A DNA stretch of 10,079 nucleotides, taken from positions 1-10,079 of the forward strand of contig JBCDBB010000142.1 in the NCBI GenBank assembly GCA_039184415.1. The letters are read 5' to 3'. The notes beneath the pieces were generated by a model. That model worked only from the letters and a program-made list of their open reading frames with translations. It had not been told where the DNA came from and did not search any database. Numbering within the stretch: position 1 is the first letter of the stretch; every line of letters begins with the position of its first letter. This document shows, piece by piece, positions 1-6,690 of this stretch. The stretch is from JANSYP01 sp039184415 (GTDB lineage Bacteria; Pseudomonadota; Alphaproteobacteria; Rhodobacterales; Rhodobacteraceae). The position numbers were made by a program, and so were the translations under genes.

Positions 1-1
1 C

Positions 2-592
2 GACGAAGTCTATGACACCCAGGTTTGGGACGGACCCTTCATCTCCGCTTGGGACCTGCAGGAGATTGCGGAGCAATGCCTGCTCGTCGGCTCGATGTCG
101 AAATCCCACGGAATGACCGGCTCGCGCATCGGCTGGGTGGCCGCGCCGGGACCGGTGCAGGCAAGAATCTCCGATCTTCTGATCGCGACGAATTACGGGA
201 TCCCAGGCTTTATCCAAGACGGCGCGGAATTTGCGCTGCGCCATGGCGCAGCGGCCGAAGCCGGGATTGTTGCACGCTATCGCGACAGGCGGGCGGCGGG
301 TCTGGAAGCGCTCGGCAACGGGCCGGGGTTTCGCGTAGTGCCGCCCCAGGGGGGTATGTATCTGATGCTCGATATCCGCGAGACCGGTCTCAGCGGTGAG
401 GATTTCGCCAATCTCCTTTTGGATCGCGAGTTGATCGGGGTGATGCCGGGAGAAAGCTTCGGAGCGGCCAGCGCGGGGCATCTGCGCATCGCATTGACGG
501 TGCCGGAGGCCGAACTGACCGATGCGCTCGGCAGGATCGCCCGGTTGGCGGGGGAGTTGGTGGATGAGGGTCGCGCGGCGGTCAGTCGCTGA
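2..592 (+). CDS. Class I/II PLP-dependent aminotransferase, AruH-like (5' end outside window)
   Basis: This is the last 196 codons of a gene that begins left of the window. The frame opens with DEVY, whose Asp and Tyr are the fold-type I aminotransferase residues that contact the PLP pyridine nitrogen and hydroxyl. The Schiff-base lysine lies in SMSKSHGMTGSRIGW (fragment residue 34), and the C-terminal arginine that grips the substrate alpha-carboxylate is in GHLRIAL. From memory the fragment most resembles Pseudomonas arginine:pyruvate transaminase AruH, sharing SKSHxMTG, xYGxPxFIQD, DGGM/QGGM and GESFG-type blocks. Such enzymes move an amino group from an amino acid such as arginine to pyruvate in the cytoplasm. 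The exact substrate is inferred; another amino acid:2-oxoacid transaminase is possible. The TGA at 590-592 overlaps the end of the opposing hydrolase gene by 11 bp. Confidence 0.9.
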   Translation, partial: DEVYDTQVWDGPFISAWDLQEIAEQCLLVGSMSKSHGMTGSRIGWVAAPGPVQARISDLLIATNYGIPGFIQDGAEFALRHGAAAEAGIVARYRDRRAAGLEALGNGPGFRVVPPQGGMYLMLDIRETGLSGEDFANLLLDRELIGVMPGESFGAASAGHLRIALTVPEAELTDALGRIARLAGELVDEGRAAVSR

Positions 593-1469
593 TCAGTTCG
601 GTGAACCAGTCGAGCGCCAGAGCAAAACGGCGGCGGTTGAACCCGTGCCCTCCCGGCAGGCGCGCCTGCGCCAAGGCCAGGCCAGCGCCGCATCCGGGCC
701 AGCCCCGCCAGGTACCGCCCTGGGGCAGGGCGCGGGTCACCTCCTCAGCACCCGCACAGCCGCCGGTCTGACGGAACAGCGCCAGCGACGCCTCTGCTGG
801 GGTCATCAGCACGGTCCCGTCTGCATTGATCCGACCCTCGATCGGCACAGCTTGGTCGCCGAGCCCGTGGAGATGCAGAAGAGCGACCTCTCCCGCCTGG
901 CATTCGCGCGGCAGAGCGCCCCAGAAAGTCGCGCTGACTGCAGCGAAACCCGTGGCGAGATCCGGAGCGCGGCAGGCAAGCTCCCAAACCAGAAACCCGC
1001 CGCGGGAATGGCCAAGCAGCAGGACCCGGCCGGGATCGATCCCGAGCCTCTTCTCCGCATCTGCCAGAACCTCGGTCAGAAAGGCCAGTTCGTCGCGCCC
1101 CGGGCCGGGAGAATTGGCGAGGCCCCACCCGCTGAACACCCCGCTCGAATAACTCATATCCAACCCATCCGGGGCAAGCACGGCGAAGCCGCGCCGCTTG
1201 GCGGTTGCGATCAGCGCCTTATCGGCGATGAACGAGCTGCCAGCCCCTTTCGACCCGTGCAGATAGAGGACTGCAGGGATTGGTCTGGCGACCCCCACCG
1301 GCAGCTCGGCGGAGTATCGCCCCAGTGCCAGATCGCAGGGTCCTGCGAGCAGGCTGCAGGGTGGGAAGGGCAGGAGCAGAGCGCTCCAAAGCACGAAGCC
1401 CAGGGCGGCCAGTGCCGCCCCGGTCAGGGCGCCGGCAGCGGCCCTGACGGCCGCCCCGGCCAGCCCCAT
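582..1469 (-). CDS. Alpha/beta hydrolase, PHB depolymerase/LpqC-type esterase with N-terminal hydrophobic anchor
   Basis: This 295-residue serine hydrolase resembles the Esterase_PHB/LpqC (COG3509) group. Residues about 13-42 form a long Ala/Leu hydrophobic segment after a short start with one Arg, which suggests a signal peptide or signal anchor and an active site facing the periplasm. There is no clean lipobox. The fold markers follow in order: the oxyanion strand VLYLHGS (67-73), the nucleophile elbow GHSRGG (Ser155), the acid LHGLGDQAVP (Asp205) and the base PGGHGF (His275), so a full Ser-Asp-His triad is visible. The likely reaction is hydrolysis of a carboxylic ester; the natural substrate is not evident. 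The ATG directly follows the gdhA stop (TGAATG), with AAAGG in the end of gdhA as a possible ribosome binding site, so translational coupling is likely. Its own TGA lies inside the end of the convergent aminotransferase gene. Confidence 0.85.
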   Translation of the reverse strand: MGLAGAAVRAAAGALTGAALAALGFVLWSALLLPFPPCSLLAGPCDLALGRYSAELPVGVARPIPAVLYLHGSKGAGSSFIADKALIATAKRRGFAVLAPDGLDMSYSSGVFSGWGLANSPGPGRDELAFLTEVLADAEKRLGIDPGRVLLLGHSRGGFLVWELACRAPDLATGFAAVSATFWGALPRECQAGEVALLHLHGLGDQAVPIEGRINADGTVLMTPAEASLALFRQTGGCAGAEEVTRALPQGGTWRGWPGCGAGLALAQARLPGGHGFNRRRFALALDWFTELISD

Positions 1470-2900
1470 TCAGAGGCCTTTGGCCTGGTAGGAGGAGGCC
1501 ACCCGCTCGATCGCCGTGATGAAGCCCGCAGTGCGCAGATCGGGCACGTCGTTGCGTGAGTTCCAGATCTCGCTCATCCCCTGATAGGCCGCGCGCATCG
1601 TGTCATCGAGGCCCGAACGCACCAATTGCAGCTCGTCCGCCCCTTGCAGATACTTGGTCTTGAACTCGCTCCTGAGCTCGCTGCCGACCACATGCTCGAG
1701 CTCGTCGATCAGAAGCTGGTGGCGCGCTTCTTCCTGGCGGCGCTGCATCCGTCCAAAACGGATATGCGACAGGTTCTTGACCCATTCGAAATAGCTCACC
1801 GTGACCCCGCCCGCATTGGCGTAGAGATCGGGGATGATCACAACGCCCCGGTCGCGGAGCTGATCGTTGGCGCCCGCGGTTATCGGACCATTGGCCGCCT
1901 CGACGATCAGCGGCGCCTTGATCCGGGAGACGTTTTCGAGATTGATCACGCCTTCCAGGGCCGCTGGGATCAGGATATCGCATTCCCGCTCCAAAACCGC
2001 AGCGCCCTGGCTGGTATGGGTGCCTTTGGGATAGCCGGTCACTCCACCGGTCTCAATGACATGAGCGCGCAGATCCTCGATATTGAGGCCGTCCTCATTC
2101 ACGACCGCGCCGTCACGCTCGATCACTGCGATGATCTTGCAGCCATCTTCCTCCTCGAGGAACTTGGCCGCGTGATAGCCCACATTGCCGAGGCCCTGGA
2201 CGATGACCGTCTTACCGCCCAGCCCGGGCTTCAGCCCGGTCTTGGCGATATCCTGGGGATGGCGGAAAAACTCCTGGATCGCGTATTGCACGCCGCGCCC
2301 GGTTGCCTCGACCCGGCCGCGGATGCCGCCGCCGTTCAGCGGCTTGCCGGTCACGCAGGCCCGCGCGTTGATCTCGGTGGTGTTCATCCGGGCGAACTGA
2401 TCGGCCATCCAGGCCATCTCGCGTTCGCCGGTGCCCATATCGGGTGCGGGGACGTTTTGGCTGGGATTGATCAGGTCTCGCTTGATCAGCTCATAGGCGA
2501 AACGCCGGGTGATCCGCTCCATCTCGTCATGCTCCCAGGCGCGCGGATCTATCCGCAAGCCGCCTTTCGAGCCACCGAACGGCACCTCGACCAGCGAGCA
2601 TTTGAAGGTCATCAGCGCGGCCAGCGCCTCGACCTCATCCTGATGCACGGCCATCGCGAAGCGGATGCCGCCCTTGACCGGTTCCATATGCTCGGAATGG
2701 ACTGAGCGGTAGCCAGTGAAAGTATGGACCGAGCCGCGGAGTTTGACCCCGAAGCGCACGGTGTAGGTCGAGTTGCAAACCCGGATCTTCTCGGCCATGC
2801 CTTGAGGCAGGTCCATAAGGCGGACCGCCTGGTCGAACATGATGTTGACGCTGTCGCGGAAGCTCGGTTCGATTGGATGTTGATGCACGGCGCTGTTCAT
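1470..2900 (-). CDS. gdhA: Glutamate dehydrogenase (Glu/Leu/Phe/Val dehydrogenase family)
   Basis: This 476-residue cytoplasmic enzyme interconverts glutamate and 2-oxoglutarate plus ammonia with NAD(P). All expected residues are present: PVKGGIRF (Lys76, side-chain carboxylate), LMTFK (Lys100, alpha-carboxylate), PFGGSKGG (Lys112, catalytic lysine) and PAPDMGT (Asp154). The lysine at 76 favours glutamate over leucine or valine, because leucine dehydrogenases carry a non-polar residue there. The Rossmann domain has QGLGNVG at 235-241. The length is normal for alphaproteobacterial members. NAD versus NADP preference cannot be read with confidence. The ATG at 2898-2900 is preceded by GGGGAAAACGAGAA, a modest ribosome binding site. 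The hydrolase gene follows with no gap, and DUF1127 diverges from the same upstream region. Other amino-acid dehydrogenases of the family are possible but less likely. Confidence 0.94.
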   Translation of the reverse strand: MNSAVHQHPIEPSFRDSVNIMFDQAVRLMDLPQGMAEKIRVCNSTYTVRFGVKLRGSVHTFTGYRSVHSEHMEPVKGGIRFAMAVHQDEVEALAALMTFKCSLVEVPFGGSKGGLRIDPRAWEHDEMERITRRFAYELIKRDLINPSQNVPAPDMGTGEREMAWMADQFARMNTTEINARACVTGKPLNGGGIRGRVEATGRGVQYAIQEFFRHPQDIAKTGLKPGLGGKTVIVQGLGNVGYHAAKFLEEEDGCKIIAVIERDGAVVNEDGLNIEDLRAHVIETGGVTGYPKGTHTSQGAAVLERECDILIPAALEGVINLENVSRIKAPLIVEAANGPITAGANDQLRDRGVVIIPDLYANAGGVTVSYFEWVKNLSHIRFGRMQRRQEEARHQLLIDELEHVVGSELRSEFKTKYLQGADELQLVRSGLDDTMRAAYQGMSEIWNSRNDVPDLRTAGFITAIERVASSYQAKGL

Positions 2901-3067
2901 TTCTCGTTTTCCCCGATTTTTTGAAACGCTGCCGAAACAGCAAACACAGCAAATCGCGGGAGGGCCACAGGGAAATGACAGCCTGAGCGCGAATGTTTGC
3001 GATTGTGTAAGCCAGAGGCCACGTCTCGGCGCGCATCGCCGGGAAATTGAGGCCGTTTGCAGCCGAG

Positions 3068-3081
3068 GTGACGTTCGTCAC
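3068..3081. promoter_or_regulatory. Perfect inverted repeat GTGACG-TT-CGTCAC, candidate operator
   Basis: Two perfect 6-bp arms are separated by TT, about 94 bp upstream of the DUF1127 ATG and 168 bp upstream of the gdhA ATG. The dyad and its place in a divergent promoter region suggest a dimeric regulator site. The sequence does not match a factor I can name, so the role is inferred. Confidence 0.35.
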
Positions 3082-3111
3082 AGCCTACAAACACCGCCCC
3101 GAGGTTTCATG

Positions 3112-4917
3112 TCACCAGGTCCTGAAGGGGCCGCTGTTACAGGCTGAAAGCCTGATTTGCGTGAGGATGACCCGATGAAGAGTGTTGTGCGTAGCCCCGC
3201 CCATCCGGTCGCGATCGAGCGGCCACCCCTGCCGGTTCGGCTTGTGCGATGGCTGGTCGAGGCCGGTCGGCTCTATCGCCAGCGCGCAGCGCTCGAGGCT
3301 GTCTCGGACGCACATCTCGCCGATCTCGGATTGACGCGCGAGGAGGTCGACGCTTCGGCACAGGCAATCCGGCCCCTGGCTGATGCCTGGGCGGCGGTGA
3401 ACGCGCAGGATAATCGGGGTTAAGGCGCGGCGGATTGGGGGATCTGGTGTCTGATCCGATCTTCTCGCTGCATCAACTGCGCGGCTTCGCTCGCCGGGTC
3501 GGTGCCGCTGAGGCCGATGAGCGCCCGGCAGATCGCGCCGCTCAAATCCATGGCGCCCGAAAAAGTCGCGCTGGCCTTGGATCAGATCCGCTGTGCCCCG
3601 CGCCCGCCGCATTGTTTCCGCGTAGGCGAGCGCCGCCGCGAAACCTGGCACCGGGACACCGGCCTGCGCGGCCTGCGCCACCAGCGACCGCAGCGCCGGG
3701 AGCCCGTCCCGCAGCGCGGCGTTAAAGGCAGGGGCGAGGTGCAGCAGCCCCTCCGGCAGCCCAGTGCGGATCGCGCTGGCGATATCGTCGAGCAAAGCCG
3801 ATCGGATGATGCAGCCCGCACGCCAGATCTCGGCGACACGGGCAAGGTCCATCTCCCAGCTATAGGTGTCGGACGCCTCGGCAAGCAGCGCCATGCCCTG
3901 ACCATAAGCAAGAATGCGGGCGGCCAGAAAAGCCTTGGCCATTTCGCTCGCGGACAGCGACGGGGCAGGGCCGTCCGCCGCCGGCAGATGCGCTTCCCCC
4001 GCCGCGCGCGCCGCCCGTGCCGCGGACCAGGCGCGCGCGGCAACCGCAGCCTCGATAGTCGAGGCAGATTGGCCAAGCCGGAGCGCTTCGATCACCGTCC
4101 AGCGCCCCGTTCCCTTTTGCCCGGCTGCATCGACGATGACATCGACGAGGGGCCCATCCGTCGCCGCGTCCCGCGCGCGCAGAACCTCTGCGGTGATCTC
4201 CACGAGGTAGCTCTCAAGCGGACCGGCGTTCCATGCGGCAAAAACCTCGGCAATGGCATCCGGCCCTTGCCCCTGCCCATCCCGCATCAGCCCATAGAGC
4301 TCCGCGATCAGCTCCATGTCCGCGTATTCGATCCCGTTGTGGACCGTCTTGACGAAGTGTCCCGCGCCGTCCGGGCCAAGCCAGGCCGCGCAAGGCGCGC
4401 CGTCGTATTGAGCGGCAATCGCCTCGACAATGTCACGCACCGGAGCGTAGGCCGCTTCGGGTCCACCGACCATTATGGACGGGCCGTGGCGCGCGCCATC
4501 CTCTCCACCTGAGACGCCCATGCCGATGAAGTTGAGCCCTGTACCATCCAGCGCCTCGGCCTGGGCGCGGGTGTCGTGAAAGTCAGCGTTGCCCGCATCA
4601 ATCAGCGTGTCGCCCGGGGCCAGCATCGGGATGAGGGTGGCGATCGTCTCGCGCACGGGCCGACCGGCTGGCACCATCAGCAGGATGGTGCGCGGCGTGG
4701 CGAGCGCCGCGACGAACTGCTCGAGCCCATCTGTCGGCACCATGGTGTCTGCCAAGTCGCCGGCCCGGGCCATGACATCGGCGACGCGTCCGGCCGAGCG
4801 GTTGTGCACCGCCACGCGAAAGCCCTTCTCGGCGATGTTCAGCGCGAGGGCCGCGCCCATCGTGCCCATCCCGGTCACGCCAATGCGTGCTTTGCTGTCT
4901 TCTGGCGCCTCGCTCAT
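3112..4917 (-). CDS. gnd: 6-phosphogluconate dehydrogenase, decarboxylating, with abnormal 3' extension
   Basis: The enzyme oxidises and decarboxylates 6-phosphogluconate to ribulose 5-phosphate in the pentose phosphate pathway. Seen in order are the nucleotide fold GMGTMG (16-21) with HNRS after beta-2, GVSGGEDGARHGPSIMVGG (134-152), the active site HFVKTVHNGIEYADMELI (catalytic Lys190 and Glu197, Asn194), GQKGTGRWT (266-274) and the C-terminal IQGQRDFFGRHGFER. Homology ends at about residue 467 (near 3516), exactly where this family of about 470-480 residues normally stops. The frame then stays open for 134 more codons, of poorer third-position bias, antisense across the DUF1127 gene. The supported enzyme is therefore 4917 down to about 3516. 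A one-base shift there would instead end at 3420. AAAGGAGA lies seven bases before the ATG. The acyl-CoA synthetase gene ends 45 bp upstream on the same strand. Confidence 0.82.
   Translation of the reverse strand: MSEAPEDSKARIGVTGMGTMGAALALNIAEKGFRVAVHNRSAGRVADVMARAGDLADTMVPTDGLEQFVAALATPRTILLMVPAGRPVRETIATLIPMLAPGDTLIDAGNADFHDTRAQAEALDGTGLNFIGMGVSGGEDGARHGPSIMVGGPEAAYAPVRDIVEAIAAQYDGAPCAAWLGPDGAGHFVKTVHNGIEYADMELIAELYGLMRDGQGQGPDAIAEVFAAWNAGPLESYLVEITAEVLRARDAATDGPLVDVIVDAAGQKGTGRWTVIEALRLGQSASTIEAAVAARAWSAARAARAAGEAHLPAADGPAPSLSASEMAKAFLAARILAYGQGMALLAEASDTYSWEMDLARVAEIWRAGCIIRSALLDDIASAIRTGLPEGLLHLAPAFNAALRDGLPALRSLVAQAAQAGVPVPGFAAALAYAETMRRARGTADLIQGQRDFFGRHGFERRDLPGAHRPQRHRPGERSRAVDAARRSDQTPDPPIRRALTPIILRVHRRPGISQGPDCLCRSVDLLARQSEIGEMCVRDSLERCALAIEPTGLDQPSHKPNRQGWPLDRDRMGGATHNTLHRVILTQIRLSACNSGPFRTW
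3140..3154 (+). promoter_or_regulatory. Leader hairpin CAGGCT-GAA-AGCCTG upstream of the DUF1127 gene
   Basis: A perfect 6-bp stem with a three-base loop ends eight bases before the GAGGA ribosome binding site at 3163-3167. If transcription starts upstream it would form in the 5' leader and could affect ribosome access or RNA processing. No T-tract follows, so a terminator is unlikely. Confidence 0.35.
3175..3423 (+). CDS. DUF1127 (YjiS-like) small protein
   Basis: This small protein of 82 residues carries the DUF1127 signature in its C-terminal half: an RQRAALEAVSDAHLADLGL block followed by TREEVDASA. Such proteins are basic and often stress-induced in alphaproteobacteria; some bind RNA and affect small-RNA turnover, but no specific role can be assigned here. 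The N-terminal half contains a short amphipathic, Arg-rich segment around LPVRLVRWLVEAGRLYRQR. I chose the ATG at 3175 because GTGAGGA lies seven bases upstream; an in-frame TTG at 3157 would add only six residues and has no comparable site. The stop TAA at 3421-3423 sits inside a TTAA that also makes a stop in one minus-strand frame. The whole gene lies opposite the uninterrupted 3' extension of the 6PGDH reading frame, and this is the more believable coding strand. Confidence 0.85.
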   Translation: MKSVVRSPAHPVAIERPPLPVRLVRWLVEAGRLYRQRAALEAVSDAHLADLGLTREEVDASAQAIRPLADAWAAVNAQDNRG

Positions 4918-4924
4918 CGCTGTG

Positions 4925-4932
4925 TCTCCTTT
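4925..4932 (-). promoter_or_regulatory. Strong ribosome binding site of gnd (AAAGGAGA)
   Basis: AAAGGAGA on the minus strand with a seven-base spacer to the ATG at 4915-4917 fixes the 6PGDH start. It lies in the 45-bp gap after the acyl-CoA synthetase stop. Confidence 0.75.
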
Positions 4933-4962
4933 GCGTCGTCTCGCGTGGGCGCCCCGAGCGGC

Positions 4963-6597
4963 TCAATCTGCCGGGACTGCCACGCGTTTGCGCAGCTCGA
5001 ATTTCTGGATCTTGCCCGTCGACGTTTTGGGCAGCTCGGTGAACACGACCGCCTTTGGCGTCTTGAACCCCGCCAAATGGCTCCGACAATGCGCGATCAG
5101 TTCCGCCTCGGTCACGCTCTGGCCCGCCTTGAGCTCGACAAAGGCGCAGGGCACCTCGCCCCATTTCTCGTCCGGCTTGGCAACGACGGCGCAGAGCGAT
5201 ACCGCCGGGTGGTGCATCAGCACCCCCTCGACCTCGACGGAGCTGACATTCTCCCCGCCCGAGATGATGATGTCCTTGGCGCGATCGGCGATCTGCACAA
5301 AGGCGTCCGGGTGGTGGATCGCCAGATCGCCCGTGTGGAAGTAGCCGCCGCGGAAGCTCTCCTCGGTCGCGTCGGGGTTCTTGTAGTAGCCCTTCATCAC
5401 CCCGTTGCCGCGCATCAGGATCTCGCCCTGGACCGCCCCGTCGCGCGGCACCGGGGCAAGGCTCTCCGGCTCGGCCACAAACTGGTGCTCCATGAAGGGC
5501 ATGATGACGCCCTGGCGTGCCTTTTTGGCGGCTTTGTCCGCCTCCGGCAGACCGTCCCACTCCGCCTTCCACGTGCTCTCGATGGCGGGGCCGTAGACCT
5601 CCGTCAACCCGTAGACCTGCGTGACGTGAAAACCCAGCGTCTCGATCGCGGCGAGGGTCGCGGCGGCGGGCGGTGCCCCGGCGGTGAACACCTCGACTGT
5701 ATGCCCGAACGGGCGGCGGATCTCGTCGTCGGCGTTGACGATGAGGTTGAGCACGATGGGGGCGCCGCCGAAATGCGTCACCCCTTCGTAGGCGACGGAA
5801 TTGTAGATCGCCTCGGCGGTGATGTCCCGGCAGCACACCACTGTGCCGCCCACCAGAGGCATCATCCAGGTATGGCACCAGCCGTTGCAATGAAAGAGCG
5901 GCACGATCGTCAGGTAGCGCGGATGAAGCACCATCCGCCACGAAATCACCTGCCCCATCGTATTCAGATACGCACCCCGGTGGTGGTAGACGACACCTTT
6001 GGGCCGCCCCGTCGTGCCGGACGTATAGTTGAGCGCAATGCTCTCCCACTCGTCCGCGGGCATGATCCAGTCGAAGTCTGGCGAACCCAATGCAACCACG
6101 TCGTCGTATTCCGGGTACCGGCCCGACGGCGGAAAGGCCGCGATATGATCGGAGCACTCGACGATGGCAGGTCCCGCGCCCTCCATCCGCTCCTTGGCGG
6201 CTTCGGCGAGGCCGAGGAACTGCGTGTCGCACAGCACCACCTTCGCACCGCCATGGGCGAAGATGTAGGCGACGGTATCGACATCGAGCCGAATGTTGAT
6301 CGCATTGAGCACTGCCCCGCAGGCCGGCACCGCAAAATGCGCCTCGGCGTGGGCAGGCACGTTGGGCAAGAGCGTGGCGACGACATCGCCCGGGGCAACC
6401 CCCATACCGGCGAGTGCGGAGGCCAGTCGTGTGATGCGCGCGCGGTAGGCGGCATAGGTCAGGCGGGTGTCGTGATAGACGAGCGCCTCCTGCTCCGGAA
6501 AGATCTCGGCCGCCCGGTTCAGGTGTGACAGCGGGGTGAGCGGCGTATAGTTGGCCTCGGTCTTGCCGAGGCCGGTCTCGTCGGCGAGCCAGCCCAT
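4963..6597 (-). CDS. AMP-forming acyl-CoA synthetase (fatty-acid/medium-chain acyl-CoA ligase type)
   Basis: This 544-residue member of the ANL adenylating superfamily activates a carboxylic acid to an acyl-adenylate and then to acyl-CoA in the cytoplasm. Counting from the ATG at 6597, the ATP-binding loop YTSGTTGRPKG is at 191-201, YGLTEVYG at 329-336, the FHTGDL motif near 420-425, the hinge block IADRAKDIIISGGENVSS near 436-453, and the catalytic lysine in KTSTGKIQKFE is Lys529. All core residues are present. The opening block with TPLTPLSHLNRAAE and the NAINIRLD segment resemble the generic acyl-CoA synthetases of Rhodobacterales, not FadD proper; it does not look like the DmdB enzyme I recall. 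The acid used is unknown. The ATG at 6597 has AGGGAGGA five bases upstream; a GTG at 6645 would add 16 unconvincing residues. gnd follows after 45 bp, so an operon is possible. Confidence 0.92.
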   Translation of the reverse strand: MGWLADETGLGKTEANYTPLTPLSHLNRAAEIFPEQEALVYHDTRLTYAAYRARITRLASALAGMGVAPGDVVATLLPNVPAHAEAHFAVPACGAVLNAINIRLDVDTVAYIFAHGGAKVVLCDTQFLGLAEAAKERMEGAGPAIVECSDHIAAFPPSGRYPEYDDVVALGSPDFDWIMPADEWESIALNYTSGTTGRPKGVVYHHRGAYLNTMGQVISWRMVLHPRYLTIVPLFHCNGWCHTWMMPLVGGTVVCCRDITAEAIYNSVAYEGVTHFGGAPIVLNLIVNADDEIRRPFGHTVEVFTAGAPPAAATLAAIETLGFHVTQVYGLTEVYGPAIESTWKAEWDGLPEADKAAKKARQGVIMPFMEHQFVAEPESLAPVPRDGAVQGEILMRGNGVMKGYYKNPDATEESFRGGYFHTGDLAIHHPDAFVQIADRAKDIIISGGENVSSVEVEGVLMHHPAVSLCAVVAKPDEKWGEVPCAFVELKAGQSVTEAELIAHCRSHLAGFKTPKAVVFTELPKTSTGKIQKFELRKRVAVPAD

Positions 6598-6602
6598 GCG
6601 GA

Positions 6603-6610
6603 TCCTCCCT
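6603..6610 (-). promoter_or_regulatory. Ribosome binding site of the acyl-CoA synthetase (AGGGAGGA)
   Basis: AGGGAGGA with a five-base spacer to the ATG at 6595-6597 decides this start over the upstream in-frame GTG at 6643-6645. Confidence 0.75.
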
Positions 6611-6656
6611 GGTCCTGTCCGTCCTCCGTTGGCTCCCCTTAGCACGGGCGATGCGG

Positions 6657-6690
6657 AAAACAGAAGGCGGCGCGCACCGCGCGAGCCGCC
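6657..6690 (-). terminator. Candidate intrinsic terminator downstream of fnrL
   Basis: Read on the minus strand, 40 bp after the fnrL stop, GGCGGC-TC-GCGC-GGT-GCGC-GCCGCC folds into a 10-bp G/C stem with a two-base bulge and a three-base loop. It is followed by TTCTGTTTT, an imperfect T-tract. A further pair of 8-bp arms, GATGCGGA (6704-6697) and TCCGCATC (6657-6650), flanks the hairpin. This should separate fnrL transcription from the acyl-CoA synthetase gene, which then needs its own promoter. Confidence 0.65.

Larger units (their letters stand above)
2901..3174. promoter_or_regulatory. Divergent control region between gdhA and the DUF1127 gene
   Basis: About 270 bp separate the gdhA start (leftward) from the DUF1127 start (rightward), so both promoters should lie here. 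I could not assign a convincing -35/-10 pair on either strand. Structures seen are the inverted repeat at 3068-3081, the hairpin at 3140-3154, and GCAAACA (2940-2946) facing TGTTTGC (2994-3000), with a further GTTTGC at 3055-3060. The open frame of the 6PGDH gene also runs antisense from 3174 to 3112, but that part is probably not protein-coding. Confidence 0.6.

Noticed and set aside
522..1559. 345-codon plus-strand frame opposite the hydrolase
   Set aside because: Gln/Arg/Gly-rich shadow; the hydrolase has a full catalytic triad and clear fold markers.
1626..2705. 359-codon plus-strand frame opposite gdhA
   Set aside because: No family features; gdhA has all catalytic residues on the other strand.
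3157..3174. Upstream TTG start for the DUF1127 protein
   Set aside because: The ATG at 3175 has GAGGA at a normal seven-base spacing, while the TTG lies immediately after the leader hairpin without a comparable site.
3435..4512. Plus-strand frames opposite the 6PGDH gene (for example 3502-4512)
   Set aside because: Arg/Pro/Gly-rich, no motifs, directly antisense to conserved 6PGDH blocks.
4576..6528. 650-codon plus-strand frame antisense to the acyl-CoA synthetase and 6PGDH genes
   Set aside because: Rich in Arg/His/Gly/Asp with no recognisable motif; it mirrors two well-supported minus-strand genes and is a typical high-GC shadow frame.
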